A stretch of 64,000 nt of DNA from Vampirovibrio chlorellavorus (GCA_903866275.1 CAIPMU010000011.1:1-64000); one strand, 5' to 3'; positions 1-8,487 are shown, numbered from the stretch's first letter. A program made the numbers and translations. Notes: generated by a model from the sequence alone, not told the origin.

Positions 1-224
1 CTACCCATCACCTGATCTGGGAAACAAGCCCAAATTAACTCCCACTCCTGCTCACTTAATCTGCGGTATGCCATTGAAAACGCTGCTCCAGTTCAACCAG
101 ACAGCCAATATTCTACAACGAACTTACCGGATAGGTTCTAGAATTTCGCAATCACTACGTTCCCAAACCAGCACTACTTGCCAATGACGAGGTACATCCC
201 AAAGCACTACAGCTCACGGAGAAA

Positions 225-566
225 ATGGTTGACCATGCAGTTGTCAGGCATTGGCTCGTTTCAGGCCCTAGCGGAAAAATATACGAATTTGAAAATAAAG
301 TGATTCTGGAAATCCCAAACCGTTTTTTTTGCACCCAATCCACCGACCCAAACGACCTCTCTGTTCAGGCATCTACATTGTTTTCGCCGATACTTAATAA
401 CTATGCCACACGACTTGAATTACAAGTGTCATTTTGGGAGTCTGAAAGAATAAAAAATGGTCAGGCCACCCGGCTTGCAATGGATATTATTAAAACCGAT
501 GATACGTTTCTGGAAGATTGCCTTGAAGACCTGAAGCACCACATTGAAGTTGGCCAAACCCAATAA
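225..566 (+). CDS. Hypothetical protein, possibly the 3' part of a frameshifted gene
   Basis: I do not recognise this 113-residue protein. It is acidic, shows no signal peptide or membrane segment, and ends about 45 bases before the convergent prephenate dehydratase gene. The ATG at 225 lacks a clear ribosome binding site. The same frame stays open upstream to about 135 and reads like protein (NHYVPKPALLANDEV, then LQLTEKMVDH). Frame 2 is open from the window edge to about 185, with an ATG at 68. A single-base shift near 135-180 would join the two, so the gene may start earlier and be frameshifted, or carry a sequence error. Confidence 0.45.
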   Translation: MVDHAVVRHWLVSGPSGKIYEFENKVILEIPNRFFCTQSTDPNDLSVQASTLFSPILNNYATRLELQVSFWESERIKNGQATRLAMDIIKTDDTFLEDCLEDLKHHIEVGQTQ

Positions 567-612
567 CAGCCTCCACTTTAGGTGCGCTGTAGCACTCATT
601 CCAGAAATTAAT

Positions 613-1323
613 TTATTTCAGCACCACATGGATAAAGCGGGTGTAGTTTTGCGCTGCGTCTTGCAGGTTATCTTCCAGCACTTGCAGGCCATAAATGGAG
701 GCCAGCACTTTGCTGCCCATAACTGCGGTGTTATCCGGTAAAATTCGATGGGCCAGGGCTTCGGCGGTTTTGGCGTTGTCGACCATTTCGCCCTCGCCGC
801 TGGTTTGCTTAAGTTGCGGGTACTTGGTTTTTAAATTGGTTTTACATTGCGCCAGCACTTGCGAATGACACATCACGGTGTCAATTTTGGAAAACTCCTG
901 ATCCGGGCGAATCATGATGGCATGGGCAATTTTAATTTCAAACTCCCGGAGAATTTTCACAGGGGCCGATTCCAGCGCGGTGGTGGTTTCTTCCACATAC
1001 CCACCCACGGAATTATAAATCGCACACTGGCCCACATGAATTTCCCCACGCTGCAGGGCATCCATCACGTTGCCCGAGGTGTATAAATAGCGCACCTGGG
1101 CCGCATCGGGACTGTTGGCAAAGGGAGAGTGTTTTAAAAAATGCTGAATGGCTTCTTCGTTAAAGCTGCCTTGGCCGCCTTGAATGCCAAAAAGAATCGG
1201 GGTGGTCTGAACAGGGGAATCTGAAGGAGCGGCGGGATGGTTGTAAGCGATGACTGTGGAGGAAGAGAGTGGGTTGGAGCGCATGGTTTGAGTGGTACGA
1301 AGGGAATAATCGGGGTCGGTCAT
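613..1323 (-). CDS. pheA: Prephenate dehydratase lacking an ACT domain
   Basis: Converts prephenate to phenylpyruvate in phenylalanine synthesis, in the cytoplasm. The 236 residues hold the PDT signatures: GQGSFNEEA near residue 52, NSVGG near 105, CHSQVLAQC near 152, and the catalytic NYTRF near 227. The protein stops just after TRF, so the C-terminal ACT domain that gives phenylalanine feedback in most bacterial PDTs is absent. The first 40 residues look like a disordered extension. The start overlaps the chorismate mutase stop by four bases (ATGA), which indicates translational coupling. It is the last gene of the five-gene aromatic operon. The assignment is firm; the regulatory consequence is inferred. 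Confidence 0.9.
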   Translation of the reverse strand: MTDPDYSLRTTQTMRSNPLSSSTVIAYNHPAAPSDSPVQTTPILFGIQGGQGSFNEEAIQHFLKHSPFANSPDAAQVRYLYTSGNVMDALQRGEIHVGQCAIYNSVGGYVEETTTALESAPVKILREFEIKIAHAIMIRPDQEFSKIDTVMCHSQVLAQCKTNLKTKYPQLKQTSGEGEMVDNAKTAEALAHRILPDNTAVMGSKVLASIYGLQVLEDNLQDAAQNYTRFIHVVLK

Positions 1324-1628
1324 GAATGGGGCTCGCTATGGCTTTCTAATTTTAAACTGTACTCGTGGATTAAATGGTAAAGGGCCTCAATAAACTCGGG
1401 GCAGAGATCCAGTGCCTGGGCGCGTTGCAGGTTATTGTCCAAAACCTGACGCCAGCGATTGGCATCCAGCGGCTCCAGATTGCGGACTTTTTTATAGCGG
1501 CCAATGTCATCCACCAGCCGGGCGCGTTCGGCCAGCAGGGCCAATAAATTGGCATCCAGCGCGTCAATTTTTTGTCTTAAATCGTGCAGTTCATCGGTCA
1601 TGGTGATCATTTCATTCATCCGTTCCAT
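1320..1628 (-). CDS. Chorismate mutase, AroQ class
   Basis: Rearranges chorismate to prephenate. The 102 residues are all-helical, with the AroQ pattern: LRQKIDALDANLLALLAERARLV, then IGRYKK, then a helix ending LIHEYSLKLE. The first helix carries the conserved Arg and the Asp/Leu face of the active site. The ATG at 1628 is used here, but in-frame Met codons at residues 4, 7 and 10 are possible, and the last leads straight into the domain. It sits 16 bases after chorismate synthase and overlaps prephenate dehydratase by four bases, so the two act as consecutive unfused steps. In enterobacteria the same activities are fused in PheA. Confidence 0.88.
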   Translation of the reverse strand: MERMNEMITMTDELHDLRQKIDALDANLLALLAERARLVDDIGRYKKVRNLEPLDANRWRQVLDNNLQRAQALDLCPEFIEALYHLIHEYSLKLESHSEPHS

Positions 1629-1644
1629 CTAAGCGTAAAGCATT

Positions 1645-2766
1645 TTAGGAGAATTGGGCAACCGACTCCGGGATGGAAGTCGATTGATTCTGCGCCGCGT
1701 GACGCAGATAGTGATCCATCATCACCAACGCGGCCATCGCTTCTACAATGGGCACCGCACGAGGCAACACACAGGGATCATGCCTTCCGATGGCGGCCAT
1801 GGTCACTTCTTCCTGCTCGCGGGTCACGGTGTGTTGCGTTTTGCTGATGGTCGACGTCGGTTTCACGGCCACCCGGAAATAAATGCTCTCCCCGTTGGAG
1901 ATGCCACCCAGCACGCCACCCGCGTGATTGGTGCGGGTGCGCACCCGCTCACCTTCGGTGTAAAAGGCATCGTTGTGCTCGCTGCCGCGCAGGTTGACAC
2001 CCGCGAACCCCGAACCGATTTCAAAGCCCTTCACCGCGTTAATGCTAAGCATGGCCTTGCCGAGATCGGCGTGCAATTTATCAAACACGGGCTCGCCCAA
2101 GCCCACAGGGGCATTTTTCACCAGACAACGAATCACACCACCCACCGAATCGCCGTCATCGCGCACGGTTTCGATGAGTGCAATCATGTGCGCCGCGGCC
2201 TCAGCATCCGGGCAGCGCACGATATTGGATTCCACTTGGGTCAGCGTCACCGATTCCGGATCAATCGCGGATTGCACCGGGCCGACTTGCTCCACATAGG
2301 CCACAATATCCATGCCCAATTGGGTCTTCAGAAATTTTTTGGCAATCGCCCCGGCAGCCACGCGGCCCAGGGTTTCACGCGCTGAAGAACGCCCGCCGCC
2401 CCGCCAGTCGCGCAGGCCGTACTTTTGCTGAAAGGTAAAATCGGCGTGGCCCGGCCGGTATAAATCCTGCAAATTGTTGTAATCTTCGGATTTTACATCC
2501 TTGTTAAAGGCCATCAACATGATGGGCGTGCCGGTGGTTTGGCCGTTCAACAAGCCGGAAAACACATGGATCTCGTCCTGTTCATTGCGCGGGGTGGTAA
2601 TGACGCTTTGGCCGGGACGACGGCGATCCAGCTCGTGCTGAATTTCCGCGATAGAAATGGGCAGGCCGGGCGGGCAGCCGTCAATCACCACGCCCACACC
2701 GCCGCCGTGGGATTCGCCGAAGGTGGTAATTCTAAAGAGATGTCCAAAAGAGTTTCCGGCTGTCAT
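1645..2766 (-). CDS. aroC: Chorismate synthase
   Basis: Makes chorismate from EPSP with reduced FMN, the last step of the shikimate trunk. The 373 residues match the family length and show its signatures: GESHG near residue 17, the RRRPGQ segment near 48, RPGHADFTF near 103, and [10 protein letters not shown] near 123. The C-terminal part keeps the conserved [14 protein letters not shown] segment. The start lies 59 bases after the aroA-aroK stop, and the gene runs into chorismate mutase after 16 bases, so all are probably one transcript. A long plus-strand open frame at 1654-2385 is a codon-bias shadow of this gene. Confidence 0.96.
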   Translation of the reverse strand: MTAGNSFGHLFRITTFGESHGGGVGVVIDGCPPGLPISIAEIQHELDRRRPGQSVITTPRNEQDEIHVFSGLLNGQTTGTPIMLMAFNKDVKSEDYNNLQDLYRPGHADFTFQQKYGLRDWRGGGRSSARETLGRVAAGAIAKKFLKTQLGMDIVAYVEQVGPVQSAIDPESVTLTQVESNIVRCPDAEAAAHMIALIETVRDDGDSVGGVIRCLVKNAPVGLGEPVFDKLHADLGKAMLSINAVKGFEIGSGFAGVNLRGSEHNDAFYTEGERVRTRTNHAGGVLGGISNGESIYFRVAVKPTSTISKTQHTVTREQEEVTMAAIGRHDPCVLPRAVPIVEAMAALVMMDHYLRHAAQNQSTSIPESVAQFS

Positions 2767-2825
2767 GGGGGAGGGGTCTTTCTGCTGTTAAAACGAAATG
2801 AACGGGTTCGCGGCGCTATGCCAAA

Positions 2826-4847
2826 TTAAACGGCACAAACGGTCGAGTGATTTTCCAACGCCAAGCCCAGGGCTTGCAAAATTTCCGCCGCGACTTGGGC
2901 GGAACTGCGCTCGGCAGTCTCTATTGTGACCTGAGCGGCCTGGGCATACAAGGGCTGACGCATGCCAAACAGGGCTTCAAATTGGGCCTTGTTCCGCATC
3001 AGCGGGCGATTCTGATCCGAGCCGATGCGCTGGTAAACCGTGGTCAAGGGGGTTTCCAAAAAGATCACCGTCGCCGATTGCGCCAAGGCCCGCATGGCCC
3101 GATCGCTCATCACCACGCCGCCGCCGGTGGCAATCACCATTTGCTGCGCCGAGGCCAGTTCACAGGCGACCAATTCTTCCAGCGCCCGAAAATGGGGTTC
3201 GCCCTGGCGATCAAAAATTTCCGTCACACTTCCCCGACCGGAGCGCGCCACAATGTGGGCGTCCATGTCCACAAAATCAAAGCCCAACAAATCCGCTAAC
3301 CGCTGCCCCACGACACTCTTCCCTGCCCCCATAAAACCAATTAAAACGATTTTCTGGTGGTTTGGATGGGCTAAATTGGCGCTATTCGCAGCGGTCGCTT
3401 TCAATTCAGTGCCCGTTGAAATGGGTGACTCGCCCTCATTAGAGGAAGCAGAGGAGGCTGAGTCGCTCGCTTGCACGAGCTGAACGCCCATGCCCAACTG
3501 GCGCAAGGCCTCCCAGAATTCGGGATAGGTTTTATTCACCACCGGGGGATCTTCAATTTCCAGACCCGACAAACGGGCCCCTGCCACGGCAAACGCCATG
3601 GCCATGCGATGATCGCCATAAGTGGCAATGCGGGCGGCATGGGGATGCCCGCCATGAATCACCAGCGCATCGGGTTCGGCTTCGGTGCGAATGCCCAGCC
3701 TGGTGAGCTCCTGAGCCGTGGAAGCAATACGATCCGTTTCTTTCACCCGCAGGGATTTCAAACCCTCAATGCGGGTTACGCCGGGCGCGAAAGCGGCCAA
3801 CACCGCCAGCGTTTGAGCCTGATCCGGGCAGTCTTCCATATTGACCGTAATCGGCCGAATGGCTTTGGGGTTTCCGGTGAGGGTTAATTCATCGCCGCGC
3901 CATTCTAGCCGGTGGCCCATGTCTTTTAAAATCTGGGCAAAGCGCATGTCGGCCTGCACGGAGTTCGGGTTGAGATGCTTAATAGTAATACTGGAACCGG
4001 TCAAGGCCGCAATGGCCAAAAAGTAGGCCATACTGGAGGCATCGGGTTCCACGGCATAAGTTTGGGTTTGATACATTTGCCCAGCGGCAATGCTAAATTG
4101 CCGGTATTGCTGATGTTCCACCGTCACGCCAAAATCGCGCATGATGGCCATGGTCATTTCCAGATATGGCGTGGACACCGGATCGTCGGTGAGCGCAATG
4201 GTGATGGGCTGCGCCGTTTGATTTGCCTGAGCGGCCTGACCAGCCTGAACGAGGGGCGCAATCATCATCAGAGCGGAAATATACTGGCTACTGGTCGCAC
4301 CAGACACCGCAAAGCGATGAGCCTCAATGCGACTGGCATTGACCCGCACCGGCGGGTAGCCTTCGAGATCCAGATACTCAATATCGGCACCGATGGCCCG
4401 CAGGCTGTCCACCAGATCCCGCACCGGGCGCTTGTTCAGCCCCGGCTTGCCCAACAAGGTTTGCCGTCCGGGAATGACTGCCGCCAGCGCAATTAAAAAC
4501 CGCAACGTGGCCGCCGATAAATCCGCGTTCAGCTCGTAATCGCCCGGCTGAATCTCGGTGACGCTATTATGTACTTCAATCCAACGGGTGGTTTCATGGT
4601 TTTCATCTGGGTGAATGGTGGTTTGAATGCCCAACTGGTTCAGACAAGCCAGAATGGCCTGACTGTCATCGCTAAACAACGGATTCAGCACCCGCACCGG
4701 CGCGCCGTCTGGCTTGGGGGTCATGGCCGCCAGCAAGAGGGCCCGAATGGTGTAGCTCTTGGAGCCCGGCACGGTCACAGCGGCTGTCACCGGATGGCTC
4801 AGGCTCAGAGGCTGAAGAATCACGTGGTCTTCGCAAGGATTGCTCAT
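2826..4847 (-). CDS. aroA-aroK: EPSP synthase-shikimate kinase fusion
   Basis: One 673-residue polypeptide carries two steps. Residues 1-455 are EPSP synthase: SSQYISALMM, DASSMAYFL, RVKETDRI and GDHRMAMAFA are all present. Residues 495-673 are shikimate kinase: Walker A GFMGAGKS near 502, DMD for shikimate and magnesium, GEPHFR, ATGGGVV and the NRPLM lid. A Ser/Ala/Asn-rich linker of about 40 residues joins them. In the usual EPSPS NAGTAMRPL loop this protein has DLSAATLRFL (109-118). Anchored on the Arg, alanines 112-113 replace the usual Gly and Thr. The start overlaps the DAHP synthase stop by four bases. The enzymes act in reverse chain order (kinase last), so the fusion may be about dosage rather than channelling. 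Confidence 0.95.
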   Translation of the reverse strand: MSNPCEDHVILQPLSLSHPVTAAVTVPGSKSYTIRALLLAAMTPKPDGAPVRVLNPLFSDDSQAILACLNQLGIQTTIHPDENHETTRWIEVHNSVTEIQPGDYELNADLSAATLRFLIALAAVIPGRQTLLGKPGLNKRPVRDLVDSLRAIGADIEYLDLEGYPPVRVNASRIEAHRFAVSGATSSQYISALMMIAPLVQAGQAAQANQTAQPITIALTDDPVSTPYLEMTMAIMRDFGVTVEHQQYRQFSIAAGQMYQTQTYAVEPDASSMAYFLAIAALTGSSITIKHLNPNSVQADMRFAQILKDMGHRLEWRGDELTLTGNPKAIRPITVNMEDCPDQAQTLAVLAAFAPGVTRIEGLKSLRVKETDRIASTAQELTRLGIRTEAEPDALVIHGGHPHAARIATYGDHRMAMAFAVAGARLSGLEIEDPPVVNKTYPEFWEALRQLGMGVQLVQASDSASSASSNEGESPISTGTELKATAANSANLAHPNHQKIVLIGFMGAGKSVVGQRLADLLGFDFVDMDAHIVARSGRGSVTEIFDRQGEPHFRALEELVACELASAQQMVIATGGGVVMSDRAMRALAQSATVIFLETPLTTVYQRIGSDQNRPLMRNKAQFEALFGMRQPLYAQAAQVTIETAERSSAQVAAEILQALGLALENHSTVCAV

Positions 4848-5677
4848 GCCGGGATAGCTTTCCGTTCGACCAAAGTCGCGGCGGCAGCCACGGCGGCATC
4901 GACATTAGCCATCATAGCATCCAGCTGATCCCAGGTGATTTGCTGGGCGGCATCCGTCCAGGCCATGCGGGGGTTGGGGTGCACTTCAATCACCAGACCG
5001 TCGTAGGCGTGTTCAACCATCTCCATAGCCACCTGCTCCAGCTTGTCCACGGCACCGGCGATGTGGGAAATATCCAACACCATCGGCAGCTTGGTTTTGG
5101 CGCGAACGCGCATGGCCATCTCGGAATCGGCCACGTTGCGCAAGCCATCGGGGTTCGGGTGGTGCACATCCGGGGTGAAACCACGGTGGCAGATGATCAG
5201 GTTCTCGGGAGCCATGCCAGCATCGAGGGCGTGCTCCACAATGCCTTCCCAATGGGATTCGGAATGCCAGGGCTGGTTTTTCAGCATCAGCTTCACGCGG
5301 GAATCCTGGCTGGCAATGCGGGCGATGTCGCGTTGCACGAAGTGATTCTGGTTGCGGGCGCCAATCCACAGCAACAGTTGGCCGTTTTCGCCGAGATCCG
5401 GCAACACGCCGTCCATTACGGACTGGGCCTGTTCGCCCACCAGTACTTCGGTGCCGGGGTTAATGCCCATGCGAGCCGCTTCAGCCAGCAAGGGAATCCC
5501 TGCTTCTTTCAGACCGTCGAAGCCGGGCTTGGTGCGGGGCTTCCACAGGCTGATACGCACGAAGTCCACATTGCGCTGCTGGGCTTGTTCCAGCGAGAAC
5601 ATAATCTGATCGCGGCCTTCGGCGGAGCAGGGGCCGGCAATCAACATGGGCTTGTGGGTGGAATGGTGTTGCGTCAT
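4844..5677 (-). CDS. aroF: 3-deoxy-7-phosphoheptulonate synthase (type I beta-like, no regulatory domain)
   Basis: Condenses phosphoenolpyruvate and erythrose 4-phosphate to DAHP, the entry step of aromatic synthesis. The 277 residues cover only the TIM barrel: AGPCSAE near residue 14, SLWKPRTKPG near 43, LWIGARNQ near 103, ICHRGF near 162, and DISHIAG near 203. It resembles the catalytic part of enzymes that are fused to chorismate mutase in Bacteroidetes; here the mutase is a separate gene in the same operon. There is no ACT, ferredoxin-like or mutase domain for feedback. AGGAG lies 11 bases before the ATG. It is the first structural gene after the aromatic leader peptide and terminator. 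Confidence 0.93.
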   Translation of the reverse strand: MTQHHSTHKPMLIAGPCSAEGRDQIMFSLEQAQQRNVDFVRISLWKPRTKPGFDGLKEAGIPLLAEAARMGINPGTEVLVGEQAQSVMDGVLPDLGENGQLLLWIGARNQNHFVQRDIARIASQDSRVKLMLKNQPWHSESHWEGIVEHALDAGMAPENLIICHRGFTPDVHHPNPDGLRNVADSEMAMRVRAKTKLPMVLDISHIAGAVDKLEQVAMEMVEHAYDGLVIEVHPNPRMAWTDAAQQITWDQLDAMMANVDAAVAAAATLVERKAIPA

Positions 5678-5721
5678 GAGGTGATGAACTCCTGTAGGTG
5701 ATTAATGAATCGGTGACAAAC

Positions 5722-5750
5722 AAAAAACAGCTCCCGTGTGTGGGAGCTGT
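5722..5750 (-). terminator. Intrinsic terminator in the aro operon leader (attenuator)
   Basis: Read on the minus strand, ACAGCTCCC, a six-base ACACAC loop and GGGAGCTGT form a perfect 9-bp stem, followed at once by six T. It lies between the leader peptide stop (29 bases upstream) and the aroF start (45 bases downstream), where a terminator only makes sense as an attenuator. The 5' arm CTCCC (5742-5746) can also pair with GGGAG inside the leader peptide gene (5798-5802), a possible competing antiterminator of five to six pairs. The hairpin is directly visible; the switching is inferred. Confidence 0.88.
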
Positions 5751-5779
5751 CTGTGAATCGAGTAAATCTTTTTTATGCT

Positions 5780-5854
5780 TTACACGTCAACAAACGACTC
5801 CCGCGGAAGCCAGTAATAAAAAAAGCTAAAATATTGTTGCGTGCGTGTATTCAT
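5780..5854 (-). CDS. Aromatic leader peptide of the aro operon
   Basis: A 24-codon minus-strand gene starts at ATG 5854 and stops at TAA 5780-5782. Residues 8-15 read YFSFFYYW, with one more Phe at 21, so 8 of 24 residues are Phe, Tyr or Trp. It is followed by an intrinsic terminator and then by DAHP synthase, the arrangement of ribosome-mediated attenuators such as those of trp and pheA. Stalling at scarce charged tRNA-Phe, -Tyr or -Trp would leave the downstream GGGAG free to pair with the terminator's 5' arm. No good ribosome binding site precedes the ATG, and the best promoter would start transcription only about 3 bases upstream, so translation may be leaderless. Confidence 0.85.
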   Translation of the reverse strand: MNTRTQQYFSFFYYWLPRESFVDV

Positions 5855-5863
5855 AATATTGAC

Positions 5864-5894
5864 ACCATAACCTAAGTCACCCCCACTTTGTCAA
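5864..5894 (-). promoter_or_regulatory. Candidate promoter of the aro operon
   Basis: On the minus strand, a consensus TTGACA (5889-5894) is followed after 18-19 bases by TTATGG or TATGGT (5864-5870). The -35 is perfect and the -10 is weak. The predicted RNA start is about 5857, three bases before the leader peptide ATG. That implies leaderless translation, unless another promoter lies upstream. Confidence 0.5.
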
Positions 5895-6043
5895 CCCTTA
5901 CAGCTCAGATAGTTACATTTCCTCACGCAAAAAACAGCCTGACCGACAACCCCATGAGGCTTTTCAGGATTTTTCAGACATGGCCCTAATATTCACAAGA
6001 CTAACAAAGTCATCCGTATCATTCCCCAGCACTCTAGAATTCA

Positions 6044-8059
6044 ATGTCACCTGATGTCATCAAACTTCGACTGTTTACGGGACGCCAACAGGCACCTGCA
6101 CCGGTCATACTGGAAAAAACCCACAGCCAAAGGCAAACCCAACCCATGGATCAAGCCCCCTACTGGTCAAGCAACGAAACCGCCCTACGCCGCAGTCATG
6201 CCCAGCATGCGGCACTCTTGGCGACCCTCCAGACCGTGCAGGCCACCACTGACTTTCAGCTGTGCAACACCCCCGCGGGGGACTACACCCTGCATTATGA
6301 GGGCGGTTTTCTGCATAGCCCGCAAGGAGCCATGCAGGAAGCCGCGGAAGCCGTTTTAAACCAGTGTCAACCGGGGCTGGGGCGCGCCCATTTGTTGATG
6401 GGGCTGGGCCTGGGTTACGTTCTGGATACGCTGTATCAGCACACCCCAGGGCAGATCGTGGTCTATGAACCCGACTTGCCCCTGCTGAAGTTCATTCTGG
6501 AAAACGTAAATCTGGCAGATGCCTGGGCATCAGGCCGGGTACAACTGGTCACCCACATCCCTGAGGTACTCAACGCCTTGCGTCCCCTGGTTGTGGGAGA
6601 AAACCCGCTGGATGTCATTCTGGTTCCCGGCGAAGCCCAGCGATTACACCGGGACATCCCGCCGCTGATGGCCCAACTGGTGGACATGGTGGAAGAGCGG
6701 ATTCGGGACTTCCGCACCGGACAGCACTTTCATCGGCAATGGATCCGCCAATTCTTCCAAAACCTGCCCCATTTTGCCCAAACCACCCCCTTTGAAGCCA
6801 TCGCCCCCACCTTTGCGAACAAGCCCGCGCTCATCATCGGGCGGGGCCCCTCGCTGGATGCAGCACTGGATGACATTCACGCCATGGCCGACGGGATGAC
6901 CCTGATTGCGGCGGGCAGTGCCTTACACGCCCTCTATCAGGCGGGCATTACCCCGGATATGGCCGTATTTTATGACCCCAACGGCGTGAAAGAACAATTA
7001 CACGGCTTGCCGGACAGCTATCTTCGCCAGATTATTTTCTGTATCAGCGCATTCACCGACCCGCTGGCCTTTGCCGCACCCAACCGAGCGAAAATCCTGT
7101 TTTACCCCCAAAGCGGCGAGGCCTTTGCCCACTGGCTGGCCGCCGAATGCCCGGAAGTCTCAGAATGCAAGGTATTGAGCCAGCCGTTGTTGCTAGAGGG
7201 CGGTGGAACCGTTTCCGTGGTGGCCATGCAACTCGCTTTGGCCTTGCACAGCAGCAGCATCACGCTCATCGGACAGGATCTGGCCTTTCCCAACCAGCAA
7301 GTTTATGCCGGTGGCATCGCGCTTCAGCAGGACGAAAATGGTCGATTGGCCCTGCCCCAAAGCGAGACCCTTTTCACGGCACCCGAAGCCATGACCACGG
7401 TGCTGGGACAGAACCATGAAAATCTGCCTGCATTAAAGGCCTACACCGGATTCATCCGCCATTTTGAGCGACTGGCCGAAGCCAACGCCCAAAGTAATCA
7501 GCCCATTTCACTCTTCAACGCCTCAATCGGCGGAGCCGCCATTGCGGGCTACACCCTAAAACCCCTCCGCGATTTCAGAGACACTGATGCCCCTTTCCTG
7601 CGCGATTTCTCCAGCGCACCTGACGGCCGCTCTACCGAATCAGCCAATGTGCTCGAAGCGCTTCGATTTGCCGTAACCCGCCTTCAGGGCGACCTGCATG
7701 CGTGTGTCCGACTGCATGAGGCCACATTGGCGATAAACGAGAACACGCCAGAGCCGCTGAACCAGATGCCCATAACCACAACATCCCAACCCAATCAGGC
7801 CTTGTTTGCGTTTTTGAATCAGCATCCACTCATTGCCCACTTTTTGCTGTTTGAGATGATTACCGTGCAACAGCGCTACAGGCTGGAACCAAACAACCCT
7901 GCCGCCATTGAAGCCAATCAGACCTTGCTAAACCAGAGCACGATGCAGTGCATTGCCCTGTTGCGCGAAGAAATTCTGCCCATGGTCATTCAGGCCCAGC
8001 AAACCCTGGAAGCCCAACGCCACGCCACAGCCCCGAAAGCTGTCCAGCAACGCACATAG
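6044..8059 (+). CDS. DUF115 / MAF-type motility-accessory or glycosyltransferase-like protein
   Basis: A 671-residue protein of the DUF115 family (6-hydroxymethylpterin pyrophosphokinase MptE-like; 'motility associated factor'). Members near flagellin genes add nonulosonic acids to flagellin. The core signature PALIIGRGPSLD at about 263-274 is followed by the ITPDMAVFYDPN segment. An N-terminal alpha/beta domain shows LLMGLGLGYVLD near 119, and a helical tail begins near 510. No flagellar or sugar-nucleotide gene is visible in the window, so the substrate is unknown; type IV pilin is possible. The start is uncertain: no good ribosome binding site precedes 6044, and Met 35 (6146) is an alternative. 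Confidence 0.72.
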   Translation: MSPDVIKLRLFTGRQQAPAPVILEKTHSQRQTQPMDQAPYWSSNETALRRSHAQHAALLATLQTVQATTDFQLCNTPAGDYTLHYEGGFLHSPQGAMQEAAEAVLNQCQPGLGRAHLLMGLGLGYVLDTLYQHTPGQIVVYEPDLPLLKFILENVNLADAWASGRVQLVTHIPEVLNALRPLVVGENPLDVILVPGEAQRLHRDIPPLMAQLVDMVEERIRDFRTGQHFHRQWIRQFFQNLPHFAQTTPFEAIAPTFANKPALIIGRGPSLDAALDDIHAMADGMTLIAAGSALHALYQAGITPDMAVFYDPNGVKEQLHGLPDSYLRQIIFCISAFTDPLAFAAPNRAKILFYPQSGEAFAHWLAAECPEVSECKVLSQPLLLEGGGTVSVVAMQLALALHSSSITLIGQDLAFPNQQVYAGGIALQQDENGRLALPQSETLFTAPEAMTTVLGQNHENLPALKAYTGFIRHFERLAEANAQSNQPISLFNASIGGAAIAGYTLKPLRDFRDTDAPFLRDFSSAPDGRSTESANVLEALRFAVTRLQGDLHACVRLHEATLAINENTPEPLNQMPITTTSQPNQALFAFLNQHPLIAHFLLFEMITVQQRYRLEPNNPAAIEANQTLLNQSTMQCIALLREEILPMVIQAQQTLEAQRHATAPKAVQQRT

Positions 8060-8202
8060 ACTGCTGGATGCCCTAAACCGACCAAACGGCCCATACAGGT
8101 TGAGCAAAACGGGGGGCCTTCCGTTAGTCCGTCGAGGCATTGTCGTCGGCATGGCATCGGGAGCATACTGATGGAACTCGTCAAGCGCCCCTCAATACCC
8201 AT

Positions 8203-8210
8203 AAAGGAGA
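8203..8210 (+). promoter_or_regulatory. Strong ribosome binding site that fixes the zinc-ribbon gene start
   Basis: AAAGGAGA lies five bases before ATG 8216. It argues against the longer reading from ATG 8171, which has no comparable site and would add 15 residues before the zinc ribbon. Confidence 0.7.
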
Positions 8211-8215
8211 CGCCC

Positions 8216-8431
8216 ATGTTTCAGATTTGCCCGGACTGCAGCAACGACAAACTCAAGGTGAAAACTCTGGAAAAACGCCTGTACGATCCTGCAACAACCC
8301 GCACCACGGTTCATCCGGGAATCGATATGGTGGAATACCATTGCGCGGTCTGTGGCTGGACCATCCTCGTGGAAGACTCCCCCTCCGAGCCGACCAGTCG
8401 CATCCCGGCGCCGACCAGCACCCCAGCCTAA
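8216..8431 (+). CDS. Small zinc-ribbon protein
   Basis: A 71-residue protein. CPDC near residue 5 and CAVC near 44 form a likely four-cysteine zinc ribbon, and a Ser/Pro/Thr-rich tail follows. The shared features CPxCxN, LEKRL and a second CxxC make it look related to the small gene at 10956-11174. I do not recognise a family function; such ribbons bind nucleic acid or protein partners. It faces the convergent gene at 8488. The 156 bases upstream, after the MAF gene, show no clear terminator. Confidence 0.6.
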   Translation: MFQICPDCSNDKLKVKTLEKRLYDPATTRTTVHPGIDMVEYHCAVCGWTILVEDSPSEPTSRIPAPTSTPA

Positions 8432-8487
8432 TAAAGCCAGCCAGTATCCCAGTCCAATAAACCCCATCCGATAAACACAGCGACGCT

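Noticed and set aside
1654-2385. 243-residue plus-strand frame opposite aroC
   Set aside because: Exact antisense shadow of a highly conserved gene in G+C-biased codons; His/Gly/Arg-rich and without a ribosome binding site.
5864-5870. Very short ATG GTG TCA ATA TTA TGA frame just before the aromatic leader
   Set aside because: It overlaps the weak -10 box and would need an RNA start further upstream; kept only as an alternative for leader coupling.
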